From positions 1-64,000 of the forward strand of contig JBAJFG010000483.1 in assembly GCA_037903475.1 (NCBI GenBank): a stretch of 64,000 nucleotides of DNA. The letters run 5' to 3'. This stretch comes from Ancylostoma caninum. Taxonomy: Eukaryota; Nematoda; Chromadorea; Rhabditida; Ancylostomatidae. How positions within the stretch are numbered: position 1 is the stretch's first letter; the number at the start of each line of letters is the position of its first letter. A program made the position numbers and the translations under genes. The notes under the pieces are model-generated. The model had not been told where the DNA came from, did no database searches, and was given only the letters and a program-made list of their open reading frames with translations. Below are positions 12,353-25,000 of the stretch, in pieces.

Positions 12353-13223
12353 TTGCTTACAAGGGAAGTGCAACAGGCCAGACTCGCAAATCGGAATGAA
12401 ACCTATCTGTCTTGAATCTTTGTTGGAGAGGGTGTTACAGTATATATTTCATTATTGCCCTCGATTCCAAAAAACAAAAATCCCACCACAGTACCATATG
12501 CGCTGCAGCACTCGTCCGTCAGCGACGATGTGGCCGAGTGGGGAGGATGCTGCACTGTCAGCTTCGTTACCCTTGGAAGGCGGCAGGGTATACTGATTTA
12601 GATCCAGGCTCTTTCCTCACTCCAGTGGAAGCCTGCTTCCCCTCTGATCTCTGCAGTGAATGCGACTGTAATGATTGTAGCAGAATTTCTTTCATTGTCT
12701 GCGCGTATTGTTCTCACCTCTTTTGCTTTGAACACTTCATTGTCTGTGTGCACCGTTGCTGCCAGTAAATGCTTTCTCATTGACCATCCTTTTTTTGTTT
12801 TGAATGAAAATTTTACAATTTTCTAGCGACTCGAGGGAAAGCTGTACGATCACTAAACTACGTTCATAGCATAGTAGTTATTCTATAGCTAGTACGTCAG
12901 TAAAGACAAGTGTTGTCTTCTAGCCCTCCAAAATTGATTTCAATAACATAGGAGGAATAAAAAACAAAAATGCAAAACGAGTGTCAATGACGGGATCCAA
13001 ACCCTCGACCTCCTGCCTATCAGTCCGCATCCTCTCCACTCGGCCACCTCGTCGCTGACGGACTAGTGCTGCAACGCATATAGTACTGTGGTGGGATTTT
13101 TGTTTTTTGGAATCGAGGGCAATAATGAAATATATACTGTAACACCCTCTCCAACAAAGATTCAAGCCAGATAGGTTTCATCCCGATTTTCGAATATGGC
13201 CTCTTGCACTTCCCTTGTTAGCA
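12353..13223. repeat. Long inverted repeat with ~190-bp arms
   Basis: The left arm, about 12,353-12,548, and the right arm, about 13,033-13,223, are reverse complements at roughly 90% identity, separated by about 485 bp. Both share AACCTATCTG, GAGAGGGTGTTACAG and the box-A-like GTGGCCGAGTGG. Only the right copy continues into a complete tRNA-like segment. Two insertions of one tRNA-derived repeat in opposite orientation would explain it. Confidence 0.8.
12983..13059 (-). pseudogene. tRNA-like sequence (tRNA-Ser/Leu-type, SINE-related)
   Basis: This 77-nt segment read on the minus strand has an A box (GGCCGAGTGG, 13,036-13,045) and a degenerate B box (GGTTTGGATCC, 12,993-13,003) at tRNA spacing. 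Its ends, GTCAGCGAC and GTCATTGAC, pair apart from two positions. The B box deviates from GGTTCGANTCC and no standard anticodon arm is clear. The A-box half recurs in the inverted arm at 12.5 kb. I read it as a tRNA-derived repeat head and not a working tRNA gene. Confidence 0.6.
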
Positions 13224-13528
13224 GTAAAATGTTGCACAAATTATGATTATTTGGAAGGACTGTTGCTCAGCAACGCAATGTCTCAAAAAATTGGGCTGTT
13301 CCCGCGACAAATTTGCTATAGAGAAGGAGACTGCTCATGCTACGGTAAACAATTGGAATAATCCTATCAAGGAGAAGCTCCTTTATGCGACGTTGTCATG
13401 TGTGCAGTGGGGCGTGCCCACGGAACCGATCTAGTACTATTTCAGTTTTATTCTTTGCTAGATGAGGTAGTCATTCTTATTTGCTGCTAGGCTAGATAGT
13501 GTACACAGAGCTTACGGTAGAATGTGGG

Positions 13529-13830
13529 CCCTGGCTTATTTGAGGTGCTGAACACGTATATCGCATCCATTTTGTACCGTAAACTCATTTTCGTAAGGTC
13601 GCGGTGGGTGTATTGTAGAAACCGTATCTTACAGAATCCTCTCAAATTTCGTGTAGGAGGGCTGTTTTGAGCGCTAATCACGATTGTCAAAACTATATGC
13701 TTTCGCCGTTTTCTTCCCAGGGACATCATTTTCTCTCATTTACTTACCGTATACCTATTGTATGCTTGCGGAAATGGGACTACAGTACAAAATGGATTCG
13801 ATATTCATAATCAGCACCTCAAATAATCCT
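13529..13830. repeat. Foldback repeat with TTATTTGAGGTGCTGA ends
   Basis: TATTTGAGGTGCTGAACACG (from 13,529) recurs inverted at 13,782-13,830. A diverged further unit extends to about 13,960. The family is related to the inverted element in ADCK1 intron 1 (about 54.2-54.6 kb), which shares TTATTTGATGTGC-like ends. Confidence 0.65.
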
Positions 13831-14041
13831 CCCTCCGTCAAATTAGAGAAGGTTTCGTGAGATACTATAACTACAGTGTATCTACCGTGACCTTACAGAA
13901 ATCGAGTTACGGTGCAACACGGATGCTATATTCGTGCTCAGGGTAACAAAATACTTACCTAGACTAGACAAAGTTTGGGCAAAAAGACTTTTCGCCATTT
14001 TCGGGGCAGAACTAGCGAATGGTGCCCGTTTTTCAATTGCT

Positions 14042-14252
14042 TAGCCAACCGGGTTGTTTGGTGAAAAGTTCATTGTTCGCGTGACGTTTCTAATGAATCT
14101 TTCCAGAGGCCTAAGAGTGGCTCGGCGTTAAAGAACCCTGAAGGCCTCTTGAAGGTTAATGAACCGTGAGCCACTTTTAGGCCTCTGAAGAAGACGGTTC
14201 AGTCGAAACGTCAACAACGAACTTCTCCAACTAACAACCTGGCTGGCACAGC
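14042..14252. repeat. 210-bp hairpin repeat
   Basis: GCCAACCGGGTTGTTTGG at the left and CAACCTGGCTGGC at the right end arms of about 80 bp that pair imperfectly. The central pair is AGAGGCCTAAGAGTGGCTC against GAGCCACTTTTAGGCCTCT. It is a nonautonomous foldback element. Confidence 0.75.
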
Positions 14253-15007
14253 AATAGAAGAAATCTTCAGTAAGTCATGTTCAAGTTCGTAGAAGAAAAT
14301 ACGTGGAAATTAGTGAATGATATCAAATGTATGTTTCCTCTCACACGCAACGCTCCTTTCCTTCGAGAAAAAGCTTTTTCTGTATTGGATTGAGTCCGAA
14401 TCGTGCTTTTTGTTGATTTTTTTGTCTACTAAATTCCTGAGGAGCATGAGCTAGTGACTTGTGATGGAGTCCTTTTCGACTTTGTTCACCTGGATGTTTG
14501 AACTTTGGCGTGCATATTGAATATTTGATGTAGTTTTGAAGCTGTGTGGAAACGCATTTTAGAGAGATTCCGAGTAGGAGCACTCTATCAATCGAACGCC
14601 GACATCTATGCGTGTAGTGTTTGAACATTTCCTAGCAATTCTCTTCGCACAATTGTGGCTGACGAACGGTTTGTTAGAAAATTAGTGCCATAAATTTTTT
14701 TTATAACAAAAGCGAATGGGAGGTCCGTATTCTGCAAAATGTTTTGTTTTCCTCTGAAATAATCAAGTAATTCAATGCTATAACATTGGCAAAATTGCAT
14801 ATTAATTACAAATTGTTAAATGATTACAAATAATAAAACATAATCCACTGAAATGTATTGTCAAATATTCACTTAAAATCCAAGTTTTGGAGCCATAAAT
14901 CTATCGAGAATTTTAGCCAGATCAGCAGAATTTCGAAAAAAAAAGAAGAATTTCACACTTAGTTGTACATAAGCTTTGCTCGATTTATTTTGTAAATGGT
15001 TAAACTC

Positions 15008-15910
15008 AGGGCGCAGCACTAGGTGGTCAGTGTCGGTTGCGGAGTACTAAGTCCAGTCGGATTCCGAAATGGGCTACTAAGTACCTTCACACTAGGGTTC
15101 TTCCAAGAAAAGCAGATAGCACTGAAAAATGACTTAAATAAGCGTTAGTGAGACGAAGAATGATGTTTCAGCATGAAATGCGTACCATTTGGCGAAGACA
15201 GCCTAAATCATCTCAAATTCTAGCTAAAATCCTCGAAAAACCGATCTCAGTACGGAACTGTTTGATGCCGCTAGAACTCGTTGAAACTTGTTATAGGACC
15301 TGTCAGATACAAGAAATTGTCATTGGAGCGTGGTTTTTTCTCTCAAACCCGGAACTTTCCCAGGAAATTTCTCTCGTTTGAGGAAGTGTTCCGATACGCT
15401 GTCAACTCCAAGAAATGCGCCTAGGTCCAACTCTCCCCCAAAGTGGCATCTTTCGTTTTTGAGAAACCGTCTTCGTTTTTGAAAAAAACCGTCATTAATG
15501 GTCAAAAAAAATGGTCAAAAACCACTTTTTGACCATTAATGACGGTTTTTCTCAAAAACAAAGACGGTTTCTCAAAAACGAACGGTGCCACTTTGGGGGG
15601 ATATCCGATGATATAGTGCGCATCTACAATCAAAATTCCAACATGATACGTCTCCTACAGGTTGAGCAACACCTGATTATCGCTGGAGCGCACCAGAGTG
15701 CAGGGTAGGGATGGAGTAAATGATTGAACGACAGTGATCTCCAACCACGATTTTGATGATCCTCCAAACGTGCCTCTCTGAAATCTGTTTGTGTCTAACA
15801 TCAGTGGACGGTTAGCAGTTGGCCACGCCCCGGACACTGGTGCTAAGCACCCTGAATCTGCAGGACGCTACTAAGTCCTGGTGGTCAATGACCACCTGGT
15901 GCTGCGCCCT
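15008..15910. repeat. ~0.9-kb terminal-inverted-repeat element with nested palindrome
   Basis: The 22-bp ends (AGGGCGCAGCACTAGGTGGT at 15,008; complementary copy ending 15,910) match at 20 or more positions. Inside, about 15,424-15,602 is a near-perfect palindrome centred on ATGGTCAAAA. The element ends only 100 bp before the acceptor of the mucin exon at 16,013. It carries no transposase frame. Confidence 0.8.
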
Positions 15911-16012
15911 GGTTGAATTTGAGAAGTTATAAAGATGCAACCTCAAAAAACATTGATGTGATTGAAAAAAATGTCGGTTTTGTAGATGCCAATTTATCGT
16001 GATAAATTTCAG

Positions 16013-19000
16013 GATGTATAAATCCCAACCCACAAGGCTGTACTTACGGTACTGGACTCGTTTCTCAGCCAAGTATTCCTCCAGAAAAGCGTAAATGCTA
16101 CTCTATGTCTTTCGTGTGGGTGAATGGATTGCGTGAAAAAACGGCAGAGGCGTTGACAGATTGCTGTGGTAATACGGATGAAGACAGAATCCGTGAGCTA
16201 GTCGAGGATGCGAAAACACTGGACCCTGGATCTCGAACTGGCTACATTGGACTATGCCCATGTACTTGCACAGAGATGTGCGATTATTCTTTCTTCGCTC
16301 CACATGAATGTCCGGGCACTTTGGATTATAATTTCATGAGACGCCGTAAAACAACAGTACCTTCGACAAAATCGCCATCAACTACAAGAGAAATTACAAC
16401 CACTGAGAAAGAGGAACCAACAACCCACGTGTCGACCACTGAGAGCACTGCCGCAATTGCACGAAGTTCGACTACTACGGGGCAAGGAAGGCAACCATCA
16501 ACGACTACTGCGGGGCGAGGAGGGCAACCATCAACGACTACTGCGGGGCAAGGAAGGCAACCATTAACTGCTTACGAAACAACAACTCTTGTGCAACAAG
16601 ACTTGTCGCAGGCCAGAGTGACGTTCCCTGTAGCTGGCGATGGAGATGTTACATCGATTGCCTTTGATTCCGGAGCGGATATCGCCACGGTTCATGCTAC
16701 TGCCAATGCTTTTATTGAAGTTTCTCACCCCGATCGCACTGCTGTTATTCACGATGTCACAGGCCAGTCATTCGAGCTCACCACTGAGAAAAGCCCTAGT
16801 CCCACAGATTATACCAAAGATTCTCAACCTGAGCAAACTGTTGTTGCTGACCAAGGTACCGACAAATCATCCGAACACATTGCTGGAGAATCACTCAGTT
16901 TCAGTGACTCCACTGAAAATGCTCAGACTGTCCAAACCTCTATGATTGGCTACAGTACGGATCAGTCATCCAAGTATGTTACTGGGGAAAGTCGTAGTCC
17001 CAGTGGTTCTGCAAAAAATTCTCAACCTGTCCAAACTGCTGTTGTTGGCCATGGTACCGATCCACCATCCGAGCACAGTACTGAAGGAAGTCTTAGTCCC
17101 AGTGGCTCCAATGGAACTTCTCAGCATGGTCACGCCTCTACTGATGGCTACAGTACGGATCAGTCATCCAAGTATGTTACTGGGGAAAGTCGTAGTCCCA
17201 GTGATTCTACAAAAATTTCTCAACCTGACCAAACTGCTGTTGTTGGCCGTGGTACCGATCAATCATCCGAGCACCTTACCAAGGAAAGTCGTAGCCCCGG
17301 TGGCTCTACCAGAACTTCTCAGCCTGGCCAAATTTCTATTGGTGGCTACAGTATGGATCAGTCATCCAAACACTTCACTGAGGAAAGTCGTACTGAAACG
17401 TATAGCAAGGGAACTTCTTTCAGAATTACATCCAGCCCGCTGTTATTCAAAACGAGCGGTGAAGCAATCATAATTACTTCCCCATCAGTACCGATTTCAA
17501 AGAATGTAGCCACAGTACATTCTTCACATGGTTCTCATGGATCTACCAATTCTAAGACAGCTTTTGGAAAGACTCTGCCCACCACAGTTGCAAAGATCAG
17601 AGAAAACACCCGGGGAGGAAGCTCTCTGAATACTCTGCTGTTCACGAGTACTAAGCAGGAGGGAAGCAAAAGATCTACACTGAGTACAGCAAAAACACCA
17701 GAAAACAGTATCTACTCAAAAACTGATGCCTCCTCGAATGTGAAGACGAGCATCTCTTCACAGTTCGTTACTTCGAACAAGAGCACAGGAGCCATCATAG
17801 CTGTAAGTAAACTCGGAGAGACTACTAAGAATGCTAGCAGTATTGCAACAACAGAGCATGTTCCAAGCTCTACTGTTCCTCACTTGGATCTATATACGGG
17901 GTCAAACAAAACGTCAGAAGTGATCATCCCTACCGATACACACCACTGGACCGCGAATACTGAAGAAGTTGTTGATGAATACAGTTCACTAAGAGATATA
18001 CCTGGAACTTCCATGGTATCTAGGCAGTCCTCACTAATGCAACTGACTTCCTCCATGAAACCACATAGGCTTTCAGAAGCCTCTGCGTTGACCGATTCAT
18101 ATTTGGCATCAGGCAGCCCTTCTAAAGTAACGACTCTAACTACTCGAAGCTACGTTAGTGGAACCAGTGAACAACCCCCTGAAGGCACGAAAGCGGAAGC
18201 CAGTGGAAGCTCTGTTTCTCCCATACATACATCGCGAGAGGCGACAACGATCCCGCTGAAACCGACAACCCTGAGTACCGCGAGGCTTCTTAGCCCGTCG
18301 ACCCCTAGTACCACAAGGATTCCTACCTCGATGACCCCGATGACTACGAAGACTCCGAATGCGCACTCTTATATTGGAATCGAAACAGAAACTAAAGACT
18401 GCAGCACAATCAAAGAAGGTTATGAAGATTTGAATGCTACACAGTCATCTGTGGTCTTGCGAGAGTGGACACAAGATGTAACAAATTATTCTATTCCGAC
18501 TTTACTTCACAGTACTAAAGATATCATTATGTCTGCAACTTCTGAATCCGTATTGAAGACTGCTCAAACTAGTGCAAATATCTTAGAAGTCACAAGTACA
18601 GCTGATGCAACTTCGAGGATATCGACAACTTCCCCGATGAGCACTGCTTTCTTAAAAAGCTCGACTATTTCCTTTCCTGTCGCAACAATGCCTTCACATC
18701 GAACAGCGGTAGTACATACAACGAAAGAACAACACAGAACCCAACAAATAACATATGGAAATCTTTCTGATCTGCGAACATCGACAAAAGCAGTACTCGC
18801 AACATCGTCAGCAGCAAAAATGACAGTGATAAAAGCTGAAGAGCAAGATAAGGCGTCATCGGCAGTAGCAACGAAAATAGAACCATCAGAAACAACCGCT
18901 GATGAATTTTCTAATACGACCACAACCACTTTCTCACCGACAATTTATTTCAATTCAACAACACCTTCGTATACGAGGTCGACGAGTCTGACTACCCCTC

Positions 19001-22000
19001 TCATTTCAAACAGCTTTTTAACATCTCAGCTACATAAAACAAGTTCCATGTCCATAATCAGCGAGAAAGAAGAATATTTACCATCTCAGACAACAAACAT
19101 ATATGGAAATGACACAGTGGGAAGTACAACAAGAATTCCTATCCAATCAATTGCTTCCAGCTTTTCAGCTGCAACCATTCCTGCCCTTGAAGACGAACCT
19201 CAGAAGCAAAGCAACACAGCGGAGAGCTCGAATCTCCCATCGGATTTTCCCACAACAATTTCAGATAATGTAATTCCCACTGTTTCGTCCACAGCGTCTG
19301 CAATCACGTCTGTCACAAAATATAGTGCTCCAGTGCAACCTGAAACTGAACGCAGCAATGAGCTGTTTTCCTCCACAATGTCAACATTCCAAGGGATCGA
19401 TTACAATGAAGGACTCAGCAGTGAGTGAAAATAATCTGAGGGTATAACTAATAGTGTCCCTATTTCTACTCACAATGCAGAATCATATAAGCCCAGGTGG
19501 AATTTTCTAGGTTCGCCAAGTTATTGCGCAATGACCTGTCCAGCTGGCTACAGAGAAGGACCTTCTTTCTGCTATAATATTGTTCCAATCACAATGTCGG
19601 CGACATACAGAAGGGTGAGAATAAAACTGTAAAAAATACTGCTGAGAAGCGAGGTCAAATGAAAACAAGGTCTAAAAATCAAACGAGAAATATGCATTCA
19701 GCAACCTATGAGAGGATTTAATTCACACCTAGAAAGAACCTTGATGTAAAAGTAGAAAAAGTATTAGTATTACTACAGTATTTTCAGAACTATAAAGTTT
19801 TCCATTTCATTATGCATGCTCAGATCCGTTTCGTGCTTTACCCTTATACGGATACTAAACATTGGAATATGCCTTTTTTGCACTCATCAGTAAGGGGAAA
19901 AAGGCATAGGAACGAGAACGGAAAAAAAGTCTAAATATAAGGCTTCTAAGGAGTAAACTAACTAATGGAAAAATTAGCAACCACTTATGGTGGAGCCTAT
20001 AGCGTGCGTCAAACTTGTTGACGTACTCAAAATGAATGTGTAAGAAGGTATAAAGCGAGAGCATTTCATATATAACACTCTCTTTATGTTCTAGGCAATG
20101 TGCGAGCGTTTGCGTGCATCACTATGTAAACGTGGTGCGCCGTATCCTACTCCTTCCCGAATTTGCCACAGAACAATGGTTGTTTGTATCCAGATCAAGC
20201 CCACTTTTACCGCATCATGGCGGGGTCCATTTGCGAACTTGTGACCGCAACCGTTGTGATCGGAACACCGGACCACCGCTTTGATGCGGAAACTTGATAT
20301 GGAAGGCAACTGAGAAGGCGCAAATACCTGAAATGATCGCATCGGTCATAAACACTGGTGGAAGGGAGGGGGGGGGGGCAAGGAGTGTGTGAGAATTTCC
20401 AGATAAATACTGTTTAAAATTTTTCATTTGAGTTCGTACGTAGAGATTAAGGAACGTAGTAAAGTGTCACGGCAGTGTGATCCGCTGACTGCAAAACTCA
20501 TCGCCACATTTGAAGAGCTCATCGCTCCTAATACCATGGAATGAAAAAATCATCATCTCCGCGGTAGTGCTGGAAGCACGTATGTGTGGGGCGCTGATCT
20601 CATCGTACCGGCATGCGATGATCGCTGCATCTTCGCTCCTTAGTAGAGTGAGGAGTGAAGAGACGCTGAGTGAAGTTCACTCCGCGTCTCTTCACACCTC
20701 GCACTTTTTAGGCGCAAAAGCATGAAAATCATGAAACTCCACTACGGTGAGATCAGCACCCTCCCAGCAGTGCCATGGGTGATGATCTCCTCATCGCATA
20801 GTGTTTAGATATCATCGCACGTGAGATCAGCTCCTCAAATCTGGCGATAATTTTTGCAGGCAGCTGGTCTCACAAGTATGACACTTTACTACGGGCCTAA
20901 ATGCCAAAGATAATGGCAGAAAAATGTGAATAAAGCTGAACAAGGGCAAGAGTTTCCATTATTTAAAAGGTGACATACCAATCCAACCTTAGCATTGATG
21001 GAAAATGAAATGTTATCTAGGGTTTCGTCAAGATATTGGGTCAGTGAAGACACCGCCATGATAATCTGCAAAAGCATAAGGGAATAACACAATGTTAACG
21101 AGTACACAAAATGTTGCATGGACAGATTACACCGATTCGAAGTGCTAGGAACTCCTAGAGCAAGTTGCAAACAAGGATTTCTCAAAAGTACTTCGCAAGC
21201 TTTTGCTAGAAACAGCTTGCAAACTAGTATGACGTCACCACAAACCTGGAAAAAATAGTTGCCATCTAGCTTTTCATTTTGCAACTATTTTACAAGGAAG
21301 TAGAAGCAACTATTTTACCAGCTTTCTCCAAAACCAACTATGTTACTAGCTTTGCGCTGATACTCTCCAGCTATCACGTGGGAATGAAAGAATCCTTAGT
21401 ACGTGGTAAAGTATTTTAGCGGTCCCATATAACCCATTCAATCAGTTACTAGTGAAACCGCATATTAGCAAAAACAAAGTTTTGAAAAAGCTGTGCCATA
21501 GAACTCTCGAGAAGATAGCGCATTAAGTCAAGTTCTCAAGAATTTAGTTACCCTTATCTATGCACCGATTCACTGGCAGTATTGTTTTGTTGAAGACCTT
21601 GTAAGGGAGATTTGCTTTGCAAATTACTCATGACTTCTATACACAGATCGGTCAACGAAGACCATTTCAACAAGCTTGACTTCTTTCTTTAGTATCCATT
21701 CTGAAGCATTGAAGGCAAGTTTTTTTTATAAAATCATATCAACGGACTCCACACTGAATTAGAACTCCTCTCATAACTGTGCAGCATGAACGCAGCCCGA
21801 ACAGCGTAGTGCGTCAAGTAGAAATCCTATCGGCACCTTCTCACAGCTGCTGCCATCCTCCGCTCAATTACTGCTGCAAAAGGGAAGGCTTGAGCAGCAC
21901 TCGAGGGAGAATGGCAGTAACTGGAGGCAGTTTCTGCTAGGCTGCTGGATGCGATTTGAAACTAGTTTCGCAAAAGCTGGTTAAATAGTTGTTGCAGAGG

Positions 22001-25000
22001 TTCTGAGTGGAGTCCAGTAGATAAAAGAATACATGAGAGAATTTCAGGCACTGGGTTATTGTCAGATGGACGACGATTCTGACCTTGCTCGCAAGCAGGA
22101 TTTCCTTGATGAATCAGTTGTAACTATTGCGCGACATTTAAGGTGCGCTATTGATCTAGTTTTCGGAATATGGGAAGCAGGTTATTTTAGTTCACTTCTC
22201 GAAGTGTCACTGGTCTAACGATTAAGTCGGACTGATGTTCACAAAGTGATTTTCCGTGATGAGCCCCATTAGATTGTTCATAACTGAAGTGATTCTATAG
22301 CATTTTGTGTCTCGTAAATAGCATTGCAGGATACAAGAGAATGTTTTGGCAACAAGATTTTATGTGAAGCAGAGGATGTTCGAAGACAGCGGCAAAGTAC
22401 ATTTAGTCGACATCAAGAGCGCCAACGGTTCAACTCTGAACATAAATTCGACTGTGGATGCCAACGAGATCCATCACGATGTAGCGGCACTATGTCGTAG
22501 ACCAAGTAAGTCATACGTTACATATGTATGTCTACAAAGAGATCCTCAAGAAAAAATTGGTTTTATAAAGGGTAATAGTTCAAGATTACTTTAATGAGAT
22601 TGCACGGTATTATTTGAAAAAAAAAATCAAGATCCTTTGCAGAGCATTGCGACTCGATGTTTTGCAACTTGAGCGATTTCAAATACTTCCAAAAGGACCC
22701 GAACTTAATTCCTCGTGCGCAATCTACAAAAATAAAAATCGGCGAAAGTTTCGAGTAAGTGTTCTATTCGATGATACGTCTTCAGGGAAATTGTTGTGGA
22801 TTTTGTGGTCATTCTTAATCTTTAATAGTTTTTCATCTTGAAGGCAGCACCCACGAAAATTTCGTCATCGAGATTTTAGCGCAACCTTGAGTTTTTGACT
22901 TTGATGAGCACGGGTACATTGGTGAATTTCTTCAGAACTCATGAAAAGATGATTTTTAAATGTTTCTGGTTTGCTAGGCTTGACGAGGATGGTCGAGTTG
23001 CGCTTATCAAGCCTGACAAAAAAGTCGATAACGATGCCTGTTTCGTCACGTCTTTTTCTGATGTATTTGGGTAATTTCCTGGATTGAAATGTCGGAGTGA
23101 TGTTGTACTGCATTCCCGTCGCAGAATTGTTGGGACTATGTCTTAGGTTCGGAAACTGTCAAAAGTTCAGATGTGAAGATTATCGTGGGTGCTACCTTTA
23201 AGGGCACTCTCCGCTAAAATTTTCAACTACCAGGTTTCGAAGTAGTTTGGAGAACTCAACCCCCTTAAATTTATTTTTGCTTATTAGAGAAGCTCTACTG
23301 AAGCTGACGTCAAAATAACAATATACTGACAAAGCATTACCATAAGAACAGAAAGGAGATAAGCTTGGTATGCTAGTGGTCTTTTTCAATTGAGCGTACG
23401 CCAAACCTACTCGAACTGTGAAGAAATTAGCTCTGATCGTGGTATTAGGTTGTAGGTAGGAAATTCTTGTTTCTCCGCCACGGGCTTGACGGTAAAATAG
23501 TAGGTCAATGCAAAACAACGCGTTTTTCGTTGCATCGTTTACGGTAAAAAATTTCCAGATTTTCTCTTAAGCGATACGGAATGTTTCTTATCTTTTTGTA
23601 ATGCAATTCTTTTTGATGGAAATATATTATAAAACTTCATCACATCGATTTTCACCATGCCACTTAGAATTTTATAAACAGTTTTTAATTTTATAAACAT
23701 CTTGTTCAGTTATCGGGGCTGTCGCTCCAATCACCTATCAGATCTGAACATTTTTCTGCTCAATTTACTGAACATACATGCAAGTTTTCATTTTCATGTG
23801 AACAACCATGACAACGTTTCTGAGATCTTCGAAACCTGAGAAGTTGGAATTTTTGTAAGCATTGCCATCAATGTATTACAGTAAATTTATGCACCTCTAG
23901 AGCTGCATGTGTGCACTCGAATGGCAGCAGTATATTCATCTTCATATGTGAAGAGAGAGGAGAAATCCGACCGCATCCAAGTACAATAATCTGCCAAAAA
24001 GGTTGTTCAACGAAGTTATCATACAATTATCATTTAATGAACCCATGCAGCATCGATGTGGTTAAGCTAAATAGCCAACCAGCTATTAGGTTTCACACCA
24101 GATTCTGCTGCATCTGAACTTCCACGATTTTGCTGCAAGACCACATTTGGGGTTTGTAGATCTTGCCACCACGTATTTATTTCCTGCGCTGGATACAGAG
24201 GTTTTCTAGCAGAAATCCCTGTTACATAACTTTTCTTCTTCATGCAGTAGACGTCGTACTCTTTATTCAAGCACTCCGATTTCGATTGATTGATTTTCAT
24301 CGATGTTGAAGCTCTCATGAACTCCTTCAATTGCTCAAGAAAAGTCTTATGAAATTGCACTGATCCAACATCATTGCATCGAAAACGATAAAGGAGTTAT
24401 ACAAAAATCAATCTGAAAGAAAACAGCGAATAAATTGCTTAACGAAACAACTCCCCATTAATGCTCTTTGAAAACAATCTAGAACAGTGAGGCAATGGTA
24501 TACCATAGGGTCAACCATGAAGGCAAGGTCCGGTTAGAATCTTCCCCACCCAAGTTTCTTGCTCTCTGGAGTCCAAACCATATGTGTGGCACGTACCTCA
24601 AGTTTGAGACCTCGATATAAGCTCTACCGTTGGATATGGGACAAAAGGTCCGGCGATTACGGTGACCGTAGAAAAACACGCTCCAATCGACAAAGGCTGC
24701 GCACGTGCATACTGAACGACGATGGACGCTCAGGTACAGACAGAGAACTCCAAACGTACGTGTAGACAAGAGTCGTGAGCGCGGCGCGGCTCTCTTGGGC
24801 AAAGTCACGGGAGCTCAGCATAGTGTGCGCCTACATCTCTGCCCAAAAGAGCCTCGCCGCGGTCTCGGCTTTTGTCTACGTACGTTTGGAGTTTCCTATA
24901 TAGGCCGACGAACATTTCGTGAAACCATCCCCACCCCATCAAACGGACCACGCTTTGAATATGAATTTTTTCTACGACGCCACAATAGACAGCATGTAGG

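Larger units (their letters stand above)
16013..19420 (+). other. Giant mucin-domain exon
   Basis: A single 3.4-kb exon opens at the acceptor TAAATTTCAG (16,012), before the first Met of the frame (16,105). It begins with about 130 Cys-containing residues (Cys-rich cluster GYIGLCPCTCTEMCDYSFF), then about 1,000 residues dominated by Ser, Thr, Pro and Gly, expected to be heavily O-glycosylated extracellular stalk. It ends at CTCAGCA/GTGAGTG and splices in phase to 19,481. The following exon adds a Cys cluster (SYCAMTCPAGYREGPSFCYN). Confidence 0.85.

Noticed and set aside
16105..16107. Met at 16,105 as the start of the mucin gene
   Set aside because: The frame is open upstream to a good acceptor at 16,012 and adds Cys-rich protein-like sequence, so this is an internal exon.
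22978..23146. Two small phase-compatible exons (22,978-23,062 and 23,125-23,146) that would join 22,754 to the 25,727 acceptor
   Set aside because: They fit in phase but lie inside a MITE with clear inverted ends, so the match may be chance. Left unresolved rather than called.
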